A stretch of 20,862 nucleotides of DNA from a virus (IMGVR_UViG_3300031227_000532:1-20862); one strand, 5' to 3'; counted from the first letter of the stretch, positions 7,498 to 12,590 are shown. Made by a program: numbers and translations. Notes: generated by a model not told the origin, from the sequence alone.

Positions 7498-7862
7498 ATT
7501 TTCACCTCGTCAAGATTTTTACTTGACTGTTCAGTTAATGGGAGAATCTCTATAACATTAGCTATAAACTGACTATCTATGGCTTCTGTTATTTTACAAT
7601 TTTTCTGGGTCTTAGAACCTTCCATTGCTAGCTGCGTTAAAGAGCAAGCCCCATCCCAATAATAAATCCTTTTTGCTTTTACTAATATAACATTAACTCC
7701 ATTAAGTTCTGCTTTCTTCTCTTTGACATACCCAAAAAATACTCCCGCACCATAACTTCTAACAACACATCTTTCAAGACCGTCAACTTTCTCCGCTGGC
7801 TTTTGCACGGCATCAGCCCTCACACACTTTACTTCATCAATCATTATCGTTTCTGGTTTCAT
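7485..7862 (-). CDS. DUF6948-like protein, copy 1 (125 aa)
   Basis: Starts at the ATG at 7862 with SD GAGGAGAAATATA. It shares most of its sequence with the 8130-8510 product: MIDEVK-x-VRADAVQKPAEK near the N-terminus, 'VRSYGAGVFFGYVKEKK', then 'YYWDGACSLTQLAMEGSK', and a closing 'IWKK'. The 'V-R-[ST]-Y-x-AGVF-x-G' and 'YW-[DS]-GA-x-SL-x-Q-[LI]-A' motifs recall the phage DUF6948 family, whose function is unknown. The protein has no signal peptide or membrane span. It is directly overlapped by the Gly-X micro-protein gene. The two copies differ at many positions, so the duplication is old or the copies diverged under selection. Confidence 0.78.
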   Translation of the reverse strand: MKPETIMIDEVKCVRADAVQKPAEKVDGLERCVVRSYGAGVFFGYVKEKKAELNGVNVILVKAKRIYYWDGACSLTQLAMEGSKTQKNCKITEAIDSQFIANVIEILPLTEQSSKNLDEVKIWKK

Positions 7863-7890
7863 TATATTTCTCCTCGGTTATGTTGTGATT

Positions 7891-8142
7891 TTAGCCATCG
7901 CCATCGCCAGAGCCATCGCCATAGCCAGAGCCAGAGCCAGAGCCATCGCCATAGCCATCGCCATAGCCAGAGCCATCGCCATCGCCATAGCCATAGCCAT
8001 CGCCATCGCCAGAGCCATCGCCATAGCCATAGCCATAGCCATAGCCATAGCCAGAGCCATAGCCAGAGCCATCGCCAGAGCCATCGCCATAGCCAGAGCC
8101 AGAGCCAGAGCCAGAGCCAGAAATTTTAATTATTTCTTCCAT
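7891..8142 (-). CDS. Gly-X repeat micro-protein, copy 2 (83 aa)
   Basis: Begins at the ATG at 8142, inside the last codons of the upstream DUF6948-like gene. It reads MEEIIKIS followed by 75 residues of strictly alternating Gly with Ser, Tyr or Asp, ending at TAA 7891-7893. It is 30 residues longer than copy 1, all of the difference being in the repeat. Its termination and the spacer after it (to the next gene's SD) match copy 1 at nearly every base. It is probably disordered and might phase-separate or bind a partner through Tyr residues; that is inference only. Confidence 0.65.
   Translation of the reverse strand: MEEIIKISGSGSGSGSGYGDGSGDGSGYGSGYGYGYGYGYGDGSGDGDGYGYGDGDGSGYGDGYGDGSGSGSGYGDGSGDGDG
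7894..8121. repeat. Hexanucleotide microsatellite, longer copy
   Basis: About 230 bases of the same six-base units as at 7339-7479. The order of unit types differs from the first copy, so the two arrays are not simple recent copies of each other base for base. They share only unit type and edge sequences (gccagaaattttaattattt on one side and ttttagcc on the other). Confidence 0.95.
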
Positions 8143-8510
8143 ACTTCTGCCCCCATTATATTTGTTTTAGCTTTTTCTGATACAGGGATAATTTCAACAA
8201 CATTTGCGATGAACATTTCTGGAATAACCATAGCTACCCGACAATTAGAAATATCTTTGCTTCCCTCCATTGCGATTTGGCTTAGACTACAAGCTCCACT
8301 CCAATAATGTAACCTTCTTGAATTAACTAATATAACATTAACCCCATTCCTGTCGTTTTTCTGCTCTTTGACATATCCCACAAATACTCCCGCACCATAA
8401 GACCTAATAACACAACATTTCATTCCGTCAACTTTCTCCGCTGGCTTTTGCACGGCATCAGCCCTCACATACTTTACTTCGTCAATCATTACCGTTTCTG
8501 GTTTACTCAT
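8130..8510 (-). CDS. DUF6948-like protein, copy 2 (126 aa)
   Basis: First gene after the strong leftward promoter and structured leader. The ATG at 8510 has SD AAGGAGAAAG. The product carries MIDEVKYVRADAVQKPAEKV, 'CVIRSYGAGVFVGYVKEQ', 'RRLHYWSGACSLSQIAMEGS' and ends 'AEVWKK'. It parallels copy 1 along its whole length with scattered substitutions. The conserved Y-x-AGVF-x-G and YW-x-GA-x-SL-x-Q blocks suggest a small beta-rich domain of the DUF6948 type; its role is not known. Being promoter-proximal, it should be among the most strongly expressed early products. Confidence 0.8.
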   Translation of the reverse strand: MSKPETVMIDEVKYVRADAVQKPAEKVDGMKCCVIRSYGAGVFVGYVKEQKNDRNGVNVILVNSRRLHYWSGACSLSQIAMEGSKDISNCRVAMVIPEMFIANVVEIIPVSEKAKTNIMGAEVWKK

Positions 8511-8676
8511 TTTACTTTCTCCTTGTGTTTTTAATTAAATAGCAACAGCGACGCAAGCGGCATGACACCAGAAAGACCAGGGGAACCAAGAGCACTAAGA
8601 GAAAGCTCAATGGTGGTCAAAAAGGAACCGCTTGCGTCGCTAAATTTTATTGTTTTTTTGTTGTCTGGTGTCATGC
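8511..8676 (-). ncRNA. Structured 5' leader with pseudoknot topology
   Basis: Between the predicted transcription start (about 8676) and the ATG at 8510 lie two perfect inverted repeats that interleave. Arm A is 8547-8560 with partner 8628-8641 (14 bp: agcgacgcaagcgg / ccgcttgcgtcgct). Arm B is 8561-8572 with partner 8664-8675 (12 bp: catgacaccaga / tctggtgtcatg). Reading order A-B-A'-B' can only form together as a pseudoknot. Arms A and B abut, so the helices could stack. A further imperfect hairpin (8575-8618: gacca...tggtc, cca...tgg, gagc...gctc) sits inside. The 5' end of the RNA would be the outer B strand. It could be a leader controlling stability or translation, or a processed RNA; no terminator follows it. 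Confidence 0.6.
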
Positions 8677-8681
8677 TTTTT

Positions 8682-8710
8682 AGTATACCTTATGTTTGTT
8701 TTTATGTCAA
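8682..8710 (-). promoter_or_regulatory. Consensus sigma-70 promoter, leftward early operon
   Basis: On the minus strand TTGACA (8710-8705), a 17-base spacer and TATACT (8687-8682) form a near-perfect sigma-70 promoter. The spacer ends CATAAGG directly before the -10, as in the rightward promoter at 12506-12534. The expected start is at about 8675-8676, exactly the edge of inverted repeat B. Confidence 0.85.
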
Positions 8711-8715
8711 ATAAA

Positions 8716-8796
8716 TTATTTAAAATGAGCTACAATTATACATACCAGAAAAAGCCCCAATAGCCCACAGCCCACTGTTATTAGTAGTATCAGCAT
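8716..8796 (-). CDS. 26-residue single-span membrane peptide
   Basis: An ATG at 8796, 3 bases after the stop of the preceding gene and downstream of a GGGAGAG SD, opens a 26-codon frame: MLILLITVGCGLLGLFLVCI, then IVAHFK and TAA. It is one continuous hydrophobic segment with a basic end, as in small phage membrane peptides. The tight spacing and SD support translation, but random short frames can look similar. It ends 5 bases before the -35 box of the early promoter, so it is the last gene of the upstream transcription unit. Confidence 0.5.
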   Translation of the reverse strand: MLILLITVGCGLLGLFLVCIIVAHFK

Positions 8797-8799
8797 TTT

Positions 8800-9141
8800 T
8801 CACTCTCCCGCTCTAGCCATTCGTATAGTCTTATCATGACCCCCACTCTTGAAGAGCTCAAAACAACTTTTTCGATTTTTGTCCTCATCAAAATATTGTT
8901 CTATAATAAGCCCTTTTGCTTTGCTGACGTCCACCCGTATCCAGTACGTAACACGGTAGGGGAAATTTTCGGGCACGTATGCCTTAAAGCTGTTTGGCCG
9001 GGTGTTTGGGTGCGCCTTTCTTATGTCTTCGTAGAATCCTTCAACATCTAAGCTAGGCTCGGCTTTAGGCCACCCGAGAAGTTCATCCCTGTTTTTAATT
9101 TTCATAGCCGGTCGTGCACAATTTGGACCTTTATTTCCCAT
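8800..9141 (-). CDS. Hypothetical protein, 113 aa
   Basis: I use the ATG at 9141 because it overlaps the stop of the upstream gene (TAATG) and has SD GGAGG. A longer frame upstream lacks a better signal. The product begins MGNKGPNCARPAMKIKNRDE and has a two-part look: a helical region with 'FYEDIRKAHPNTRPNSFKAY', then beta-rich 'FPYRVTYWIRVDVSKAKGLI' and a basic tail. No membrane span. I do not recognise the family. Confidence 0.72.
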   Translation of the reverse strand: MGNKGPNCARPAMKIKNRDELLGWPKAEPSLDVEGFYEDIRKAHPNTRPNSFKAYVPENFPYRVTYWIRVDVSKAKGLIIEQYFDEDKNRKSCFELFKSGGHDKTIRMARAGE

Positions 9142-9332
9142 TACTTGACCTCCTTTTCTCCGCATGACATCTCTGCTATCTTAAAATTATCTAAGTTGTC
9201 GTTGTCTACATACTCAAACTTATCATCGTGCTCGCCTTCTACTAACTGCGACATAAGCACGTCTTCATTCTTAGCCAAAATAAAAGCCCTAAGAATAGTC
9301 GTTTCTGTCGCGTGTACCATGTACTTTCTCAT
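9141..9332 (-). CDS. Small acidic hypothetical protein, 63 aa
   Basis: The ATG at 9332 overlaps the stop of the upstream gene by four bases (ATGA) and has SD GGAGGTGATGAA. The sequence (MRKYMVHATETTILRAFILA...) is a short beta-alpha stretch followed by an acidic region 'VEGEHDDKFEYVDNDNLDNF'. It may be a DNA mimic or simply a small soluble phage protein; nothing decides this. It belongs to the same run of overlapping genes as its neighbours. Confidence 0.7.
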   Translation of the reverse strand: MRKYMVHATETTILRAFILAKNEDVLMSQLVEGEHDDKFEYVDNDNLDNFKIAEMSCGEKEVK

Positions 9333-9535
9333 TTCATCACCTCCATATCTATTTTAACCGCGTGTCTGGTCTCACAAAGACAACATTGAAAGGTCACCTC
9401 ATTTCCGTTTGATTTTGTCCAGGGGAAATGCATTTCTATCCCTTGCCCGCACCTGCACTTACCTGTCAAACTCACCCACACTTGCTCTTTAAATATGGTA
9501 TGCGAAACTTTAACCTCAAATTCAGAATGCCCCAT
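9329..9535 (-). CDS. Putative zinc-ribbon protein, 68 aa
   Basis: Starts at the ATG at 9535, which overlaps the stop of the 3D-domain gene (TAATG). The product contains 'GKCRCGQG' near residues 26-33 and 'FQCCLCETRH' near 49-58, two CxC/CxxC-like knuckles about 20 residues apart, as in small zinc-ribbon proteins. The rest is beta-rich. Zinc binding is inferred from the cysteines only. A role in transcription or nucleic-acid binding would be usual for such folds. Confidence 0.65.
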   Translation of the reverse strand: MGHSEFEVKVSHTIFKEQVWVSLTGKCRCGQGIEMHFPWTKSNGNEVTFQCCLCETRHAVKIDMEVMK

Positions 9536-9936
9536 TACAATACCTCCACGTTATTTGTATAATAGATACCTTTATTACGTGCCCCAACATGGGACTTGCA
9601 ATAGATATCAAATGCTAAAATCGGAGCGCTGAAGCTCCCAAAGATTGATTTTGCCCCGCGATCTCTAACAGTGTATATTATGCCATCAATTTTGACCTTT
9701 GTCCCAAACTTCAACCAATTGCAAGCAATAGTTGGCGAGGTAGAAGCTGTGATTTTTTCGTTGTTAGCAAATCTTCCATCAGCCCATTTCCCGCAGCATT
9801 TCGTACAGGCACAATAGTGGCTGATACGATATGTTTGGCGAGGTATGTCGTTATGCTCAGAAATTGCAGAAGCCAAATTTGTGGTGGCTGTCCCCGCTAT
9901 GAGCAGAGCCAGTAATACAACATGTGATTTTTTCAT
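9535..9936 (-). CDS. Secreted 3D-domain (RlpA/MltA-type barrel) protein
   Basis: The 133-residue product starts with a clear signal peptide (MKKSHVVLLALLIAGTATTN, cleavage probably after ...LASA). A Cys-rich 'ISHYCACTKCCGKWADG' follows, then 'FGTKVKIDGIIYTVRDRG' and 'FDIYCKSHVGARNKG'. These are hallmarks of the 3D domain, a double-psi beta barrel seen in peptidoglycan-acting proteins (YabE/YocH-type, MltA-related), with Asp residues in DRG and FDIY. The expected site is the periplasm or cell wall and the role would be cell-wall modification or lysis assistance. It lies in the early strand, not next to a holin. An 8-3-8 dyad lies just upstream (9957-9975). Confidence 0.78.
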   Translation of the reverse strand: MKKSHVVLLALLIAGTATTNLASAISEHNDIPRQTYRISHYCACTKCCGKWADGRFANNEKITASTSPTIACNWLKFGTKVKIDGIIYTVRDRGAKSIFGSFSAPILAFDIYCKSHVGARNKGIYYTNNVEVL

Positions 9937-9956
9937 ATTTTCACCTTTCCGTAATT

Positions 9957-9975
9957 ATGTTTACAATGTAAACAT
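9957..9975. promoter_or_regulatory. Dyad operator candidate atgtttac-aat-gtaaacat
   Basis: A perfect 8-base inverted repeat around a 3-base centre, 21 bases upstream of the 3D-domain gene start. Its form (8-3-8) equals that of the dyad at 11800-11818 but with a different sequence. It is a plausible repressor site; no clear promoter hexamers could be assigned around it. Confidence 0.4.
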
Positions 9976-10006
9976 TTTTATATTCGATATGATCCCGCTG
10001 GGTATT

Positions 10007-10195
10007 TTATCCGCGGCCGCTCAAGCGTACCCGCGCGGCTTCTGAGTTCGGCGCGTGCTTCCGCCCGTATCGCGTCAAAGTTGCCTTGCAAGGGCCTTTT
10101 TTGTCGATTGATGTCAATATACCAGCGCGTTCTGCTTTGCGCCGCATGGCCCAATACGAAGCGTCGTAACGTGCTAAATAGTTTGTATTGTTCAT
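10007..10195 (-). CDS. Basic hypothetical protein, 62 aa
   Basis: The ATG at 10195 has SD AGGTGA. The product (MNNTNYLARYDASYWAMRRK...) is strongly basic, with 'AMRRKAERAGIL' and a tail 'YGRKHAPNSEAARVRLSGRG', so nucleic-acid binding is possible. Codons are rich in GCG/CGC, unlike genes left of it. It is the last gene of the GCGC-rich block. I do not recognise a family. Confidence 0.65.
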   Translation of the reverse strand: MNNTNYLARYDASYWAMRRKAERAGILTSIDKKGPCKATLTRYGRKHAPNSEAARVRLSGRG

Positions 10196-10273
10196 TTGTT
10201 CACCTACTTTTTTGTTTGTTCCCGGACTTTGGACCGGGAATGTAGTTTAAACGCGCTTGCGCGCGCCCCATCA

Positions 10274-10579
10274 CTATTTGATAAACTCGAAATTTTTAAG
10301 ACTCCGGCCTAGATCGCGCCAAACGTCCGCGCACTGGTATAGCTCGAGCGCCGTGCGGCCGTATTTGGCGCGTATGTGGTATTGCTTGCGCGCTTCAGCG
10401 CTTCCGCGCACGATCCCGCCGATAATGCCATAAGCGCCGTAGAAGATACCCGGCGCAAGCGCGAATACTAACGCGTTAATAATAACGATCTTGACTAATA
10501 GTCCCTTTATACGCTTGTTAATGGGATATTTTAGCTTCCCGGCGTACGGTTGCTTCTTATTGAATGATAATAATTTCAT
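10274..10579 (-). CDS. Membrane protein with one or two spans, 101 aa
   Basis: The ATG at 10579 follows SD AGAGGAGAAA. After a basic N-terminus (KKQPYAGKLKYPINKRIKG) comes a hydrophobic stretch 'LLVKIVIINALVFALAPGIF' and 'YGAYGIIGGIV', enough for one long or two short spans, then a basic soluble tail ending 'LGRSLKNFEFIK'. Positive charge before the span suggests an N-terminus inside the cell. Function unknown. In a phage it could be an exclusion, holin-like or accessory protein, but nothing specific shows this. Confidence 0.7.
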   Translation of the reverse strand: MKLLSFNKKQPYAGKLKYPINKRIKGLLVKIVIINALVFALAPGIFYGAYGIIGGIVRGSAEARKQYHIRAKYGRTALELYQCADVWRDLGRSLKNFEFIK

Positions 10580-10602
10580 GATTTTTTCTCCTCTTTTTTG
10601 TG

Positions 10603-10854
10603 TTAGCAGTACATCTTTGTCATCTCTTTAGTTGTACCCACTTTGAAATCATGCTGATATGCGTATTCTTTAATATGTCTCGTTGTGGTTGCGGAGTACC
10701 AGCCATTGATCTTTAATACTCCGGCGTTAATGGTTGCAACTTCTGTTGTGTAAGAGATTAAGCGCGAATGGCCTACGCCGTCGCTTTCGACTCTTGCCTT
10801 GCCATAAAAACTTTTTCTGTTGTCATATTGTGGGTTTAATAAATAGCTTGTCAT
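10603..10854 (-). CDS. Small protein with Tyr/Thr-rich 'NGWYSATTTRHIKEYAYQ' core, 83 aa
   Basis: I choose the ATG at 10854. An in-frame GTG nine bases upstream is part of the SD (AGGTGA), and the same leader precedes the next gene with the same choice. The product has MTSYLLNPQYDNRKSFYGKA at its start and 'SYTTEVATI', 'INGWYSATTTRHIKEYAYQH', a pattern I associate with small phage proteins (DUF8033-like, low certainty). It ends in a lone Cys. Soluble, probably beta-alpha. Function unknown. Confidence 0.7.
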   Translation of the reverse strand: MTSYLLNPQYDNRKSFYGKARVESDGVGHSRLISYTTEVATINAGVLKINGWYSATTTRHIKEYAYQHDFKVGTTKEMTKMYC

Positions 10855-10890
10855 TGTAATCACCTTTTCCTTTTTTTGTTTTATAGATCA

Positions 10891-11433
10891 TTAATTAATT
10901 TTAAATGGCATAATAAGCGCGCTGATCGTCCCAGCGCTGTTCTCGAGGTATATGGCGCGATTATCACCTTGGCTATATACGCCCCAATAAGCGCCTAGTA
11001 TAGATAGTTTCTTTACATACTCATTTGCGTACGCGTTCCCGGTTAGCTTATACATCTGTATAATGGCGCTTGTAATACTATATGGCGCGTCTTTCTCTGG
11101 CATGATCTCAATAGTAATTTTACTTCCGGCAGTAGCATTCTCAGGAAATAATCTTTTAGTGTCTGGAAACTGCGCTTCCGGTTGGTGCTCAAGTATTATT
11201 TCGGTAGAGAGCTTGTTGCATTTTGTTGCGCTTATTACTTTGTAAGCGCCATTTGCTATAGTTGGCAAGGATATGCTTTCTTTTGTAAACCTTATCGCAA
11301 TGTGGCCGTTCGTGCTTTCGATATGTTGATCTGTTATATTGATATTTTTTAATGTCTCACGGCTTTCGTTTTTCCCAACGCGGCACGCGTCAAGAGTCTT
11401 CCAATTATTTGTAACCATTAAAATCTTCTCCAT
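10891..11433 (-). CDS. Sliding-clamp (DnaN)-like protein, weak resemblance (180 aa)
   Basis: Start at the ATG at 11433 with SD AAAGGTGA; the leader (aaaggaaaaggtgattaca) is identical to that of the 10603-10854 gene. The N-terminal part 'SRETLKNINITDQHIESTNG' followed by 'HIAIRF' resembles the 'TRPAL..I......ATDGHRL' block of beta clamps. The C-terminal 'ISALIMPFKIN' resembles the closing 'vMPmrl' strand of DnaN. The length is about half of a host clamp, so it would be a reduced clamp domain or a mimic that binds clamp partners. The call is inference from two short blocks. Otherwise a hypothetical protein. Confidence 0.5.
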   Translation of the reverse strand: MEKILMVTNNWKTLDACRVGKNESRETLKNINITDQHIESTNGHIAIRFTKESISLPTIANGAYKVISATKCNKLSTEIILEHQPEAQFPDTKRLFPENATAGSKITIEIMPEKDAPYSITSAIIQMYKLTGNAYANEYVKKLSILGAYWGVYSQGDNRAIYLENSAGTISALIMPFKIN

Positions 11434-11494
11434 TGTAATCACCTTTTCCTTTTTTTGTTGCGCCGGGATCCGCGCCGGCGCTCGCGTGTTTTAT

Positions 11495-11752
11495 TTAATA
11501 TTGGTTTTCAATTTCGACGTTACCATATTTAATATCCATTAGATATTTTAACTTATATAACTTGACGCGGCGCTCTGCATCGTTTAGCGCGCGCGCAATC
11601 ATGTTATAATCTTTGTCTATTTTATCAATTTCTTTGTAGCTTGCTCCGGCGTCGCGCGCGGCGCGCACTGCTGCGTGGTTAGCTGCGGCCATGTCTAGGC
11701 GCGTGTAGAATATTGATTGCTTCGCTTGTGTCGCTGCTTGTTGAGTGTTCAT
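11495..11752 (-). CDS. Helical hypothetical protein, 85 aa (first gene of its transcript)
   Basis: The ATG at 11752 has SD GAGGAGAATATC and follows a good promoter at 11802-11829. The product (MNTQQAATQAKQSIFYTRLD...) is Ala-rich and almost wholly helical, with heptad-like spacing ('AAVRAARDAGASYKEIDKID', 'ALNDAERRVKLYKLKYLMD'), so it may form a short coiled coil. GCG/CGC codons abound, as in the rest of the block. Being promoter-proximal and next to the dyad, it is a candidate for an autoregulated product, without direct proof. Confidence 0.7.
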   Translation of the reverse strand: MNTQQAATQAKQSIFYTRLDMAAANHAAVRAARDAGASYKEIDKIDKDYNMIARALNDAERRVKLYKLKYLMDIKYGNVEIENQY

Positions 11753-11799
11753 GATATTCTCCTCTTTTGTTATGGTACGTTAGTATTCTTTTGTCTCTA

Positions 11800-11829
11800 C
11801 TATAATACACTATTATAGGACATTGTCAA
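11800..11829 (-). promoter_or_regulatory. Leftward promoter with embedded operator dyad
   Basis: On the minus strand TTGACA (11829-11824), a 16-base spacer and TATTAT (11807-11802; or ATTATA with 17) form a good promoter for the 9.5-11.75 kb genes. A perfect dyad, ctataata-cac-tattatag (11800-11818), covers the -10 and half the spacer, so a protein bound there would block RNA polymerase. Confidence 0.7.
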
Positions 11830-11868
11830 GTGCTAAATGAAAGAAAGTGAAAATAGTTTATCCCGGCG

Positions 11869-12037
11869 TGTCCAACGTTGTCCTACTGGTTATTTGGTAG
11901 GTTGGACGGGATTGCTTATATATCATTATATATAGGGACCTACTGGTCCTACTAGTCCTACTGAATATAGGATATAACTAGCTAGGTATAAATGGGTGTT
12001 ATACGTGTCCTACTGGTTTAGTAGGACAGGTTGGACA
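11869..12037. repeat. Cluster of TCCTACTGG and TGTCCAAC motifs
   Basis: TCCTACTGGT or close variants occur at 11881, 11938, 11947, 11956 and 12008. TGTCCAAC or its complement occurs at 11869, 11901 and 12030. Two composite blocks (11879-11908 and 12007-12037) combine both motifs in inverted order. The second forms a perfect hairpin tgtcctact-ggttt-agtaggaca (12006-12028). This looks like iterons or a multi-site operator. No U-run follows, so it is not a terminator. Confidence 0.75.
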
Positions 12038-12248
12038 TGAGGCCCTTTCTTATGGTTTTTTTGTGTTACTCTTATCCCCTCTTATATACTCTTGTATTCC
12101 CCTATACAATTGTATACCCTACTATACAATAGGCCCTTAGATGCGATTCTCACGCGTCGTTTCAGAGGGCCCGCCACTATAATGGCATGATATAGCATAT
12201 TATACCCTATTGCATACACTGCATGTCATGTGATATAGCGTGTTCATG

Positions 12249-12312
12249 GCCCTTAGATCATGGGCATTGGCGCAATCCCCACGGGCATGGCTTCAAGGAT
12301 ATGCCCAAGGGC
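12249..12312. repeat. Long imperfect inverted repeat
   Basis: gccctt (12249-12254) pairs with aagggc (12307-12312) and gggcat (12262-12267) with atgccc (12301-12306), with a one-sided bulge, giving up to 12 pairs around a 33-base loop. A second gggcat in the loop (12283) offers an alternative pairing. Possible cruciform or protein-binding site. Confidence 0.45.
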
Positions 12313-12505
12313 GCGCCGTGTATCCGCCGGTGCAAGGCATGGGGGGCACCCCTCTTTTTATTTGAGTCGTGAGGGGGGTAGGCGACCCAAGGGGGCACTA
12401 CTTCAACTGTCATAAACAGGTACCCACTGACAAGGATTTCCCAACAAAAAAATAACTGCCTATTTCCCCCTGAACTCTCTTAACTAAAAAATATTACAAA
12501 AAAAT

Positions 12506-12534
12506 TTGACACTTCAACATCCATAAGGTATACT
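12506..12534 (+). promoter_or_regulatory. Consensus sigma-70 promoter, rightward morphogenesis operon
   Basis: TTGACA (12506-12511), 17-base spacer and TATACT (12529-12534), again with CATAAGG directly before the -10. The start is expected near 12541. A small hairpin gggat...atccc (12545-12564) follows in the leader, then SD GGAGGAAT before the ATG at 12591. Confidence 0.85.
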
Positions 12535-12590
12535 TCTTTCTAACGGGATGCACAACGCAATCCCAACAAACCCCAAGACGGAGGAATATT

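Larger units (their letters stand above)
11760..12590. other. Non-coding divide between the two gene arms
   Basis: About 830 bases without a convincing gene on either strand. In order it holds the leftward promoter and dyad, the motif cluster at 11869-12037, an AT-rich part with a 14-bp palindrome tatacaattgtata (12103-12116), two copies of ggcccttagat (near 12131 and 12248), a long imperfect hairpin at 12249-12312, a C/G-rich part, and the rightward promoter. It lies just before the terminase genes, where phages often keep cos/pac sites, and between divergent arms, where origins and switch operators often lie. Confidence 0.8.

Noticed and set aside
7339-8121. Repeated short units resembling a CRISPR array
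   Set aside because: Units are six bases with no unique spacers; they encode an alternating Gly-X polypeptide on the minus strand.
6766-8307. Long plus-strand frames rich in Ala-Arg/Ala-Ile or Ser-His repeats (and a minus-strand Met-Ala frame)
   Set aside because: They are open only because the hexamer repeat has no stops in any frame; they lack SD sites and run antisense to well-supported genes.
10219-10240. Hairpin ttcccgg...ccgggaa as a terminator
   Set aside because: No U-run follows on either strand.
12006-12028. Nine-pair hairpin as a terminator
   Set aside because: No T-run on either side; part of the repeated motif cluster instead.
12341-12359. Possible terminator gggg-ggca-cccc then T-run before the rightward promoter
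   Set aside because: Stem of only four pairs with a small loop; not strong enough to call.
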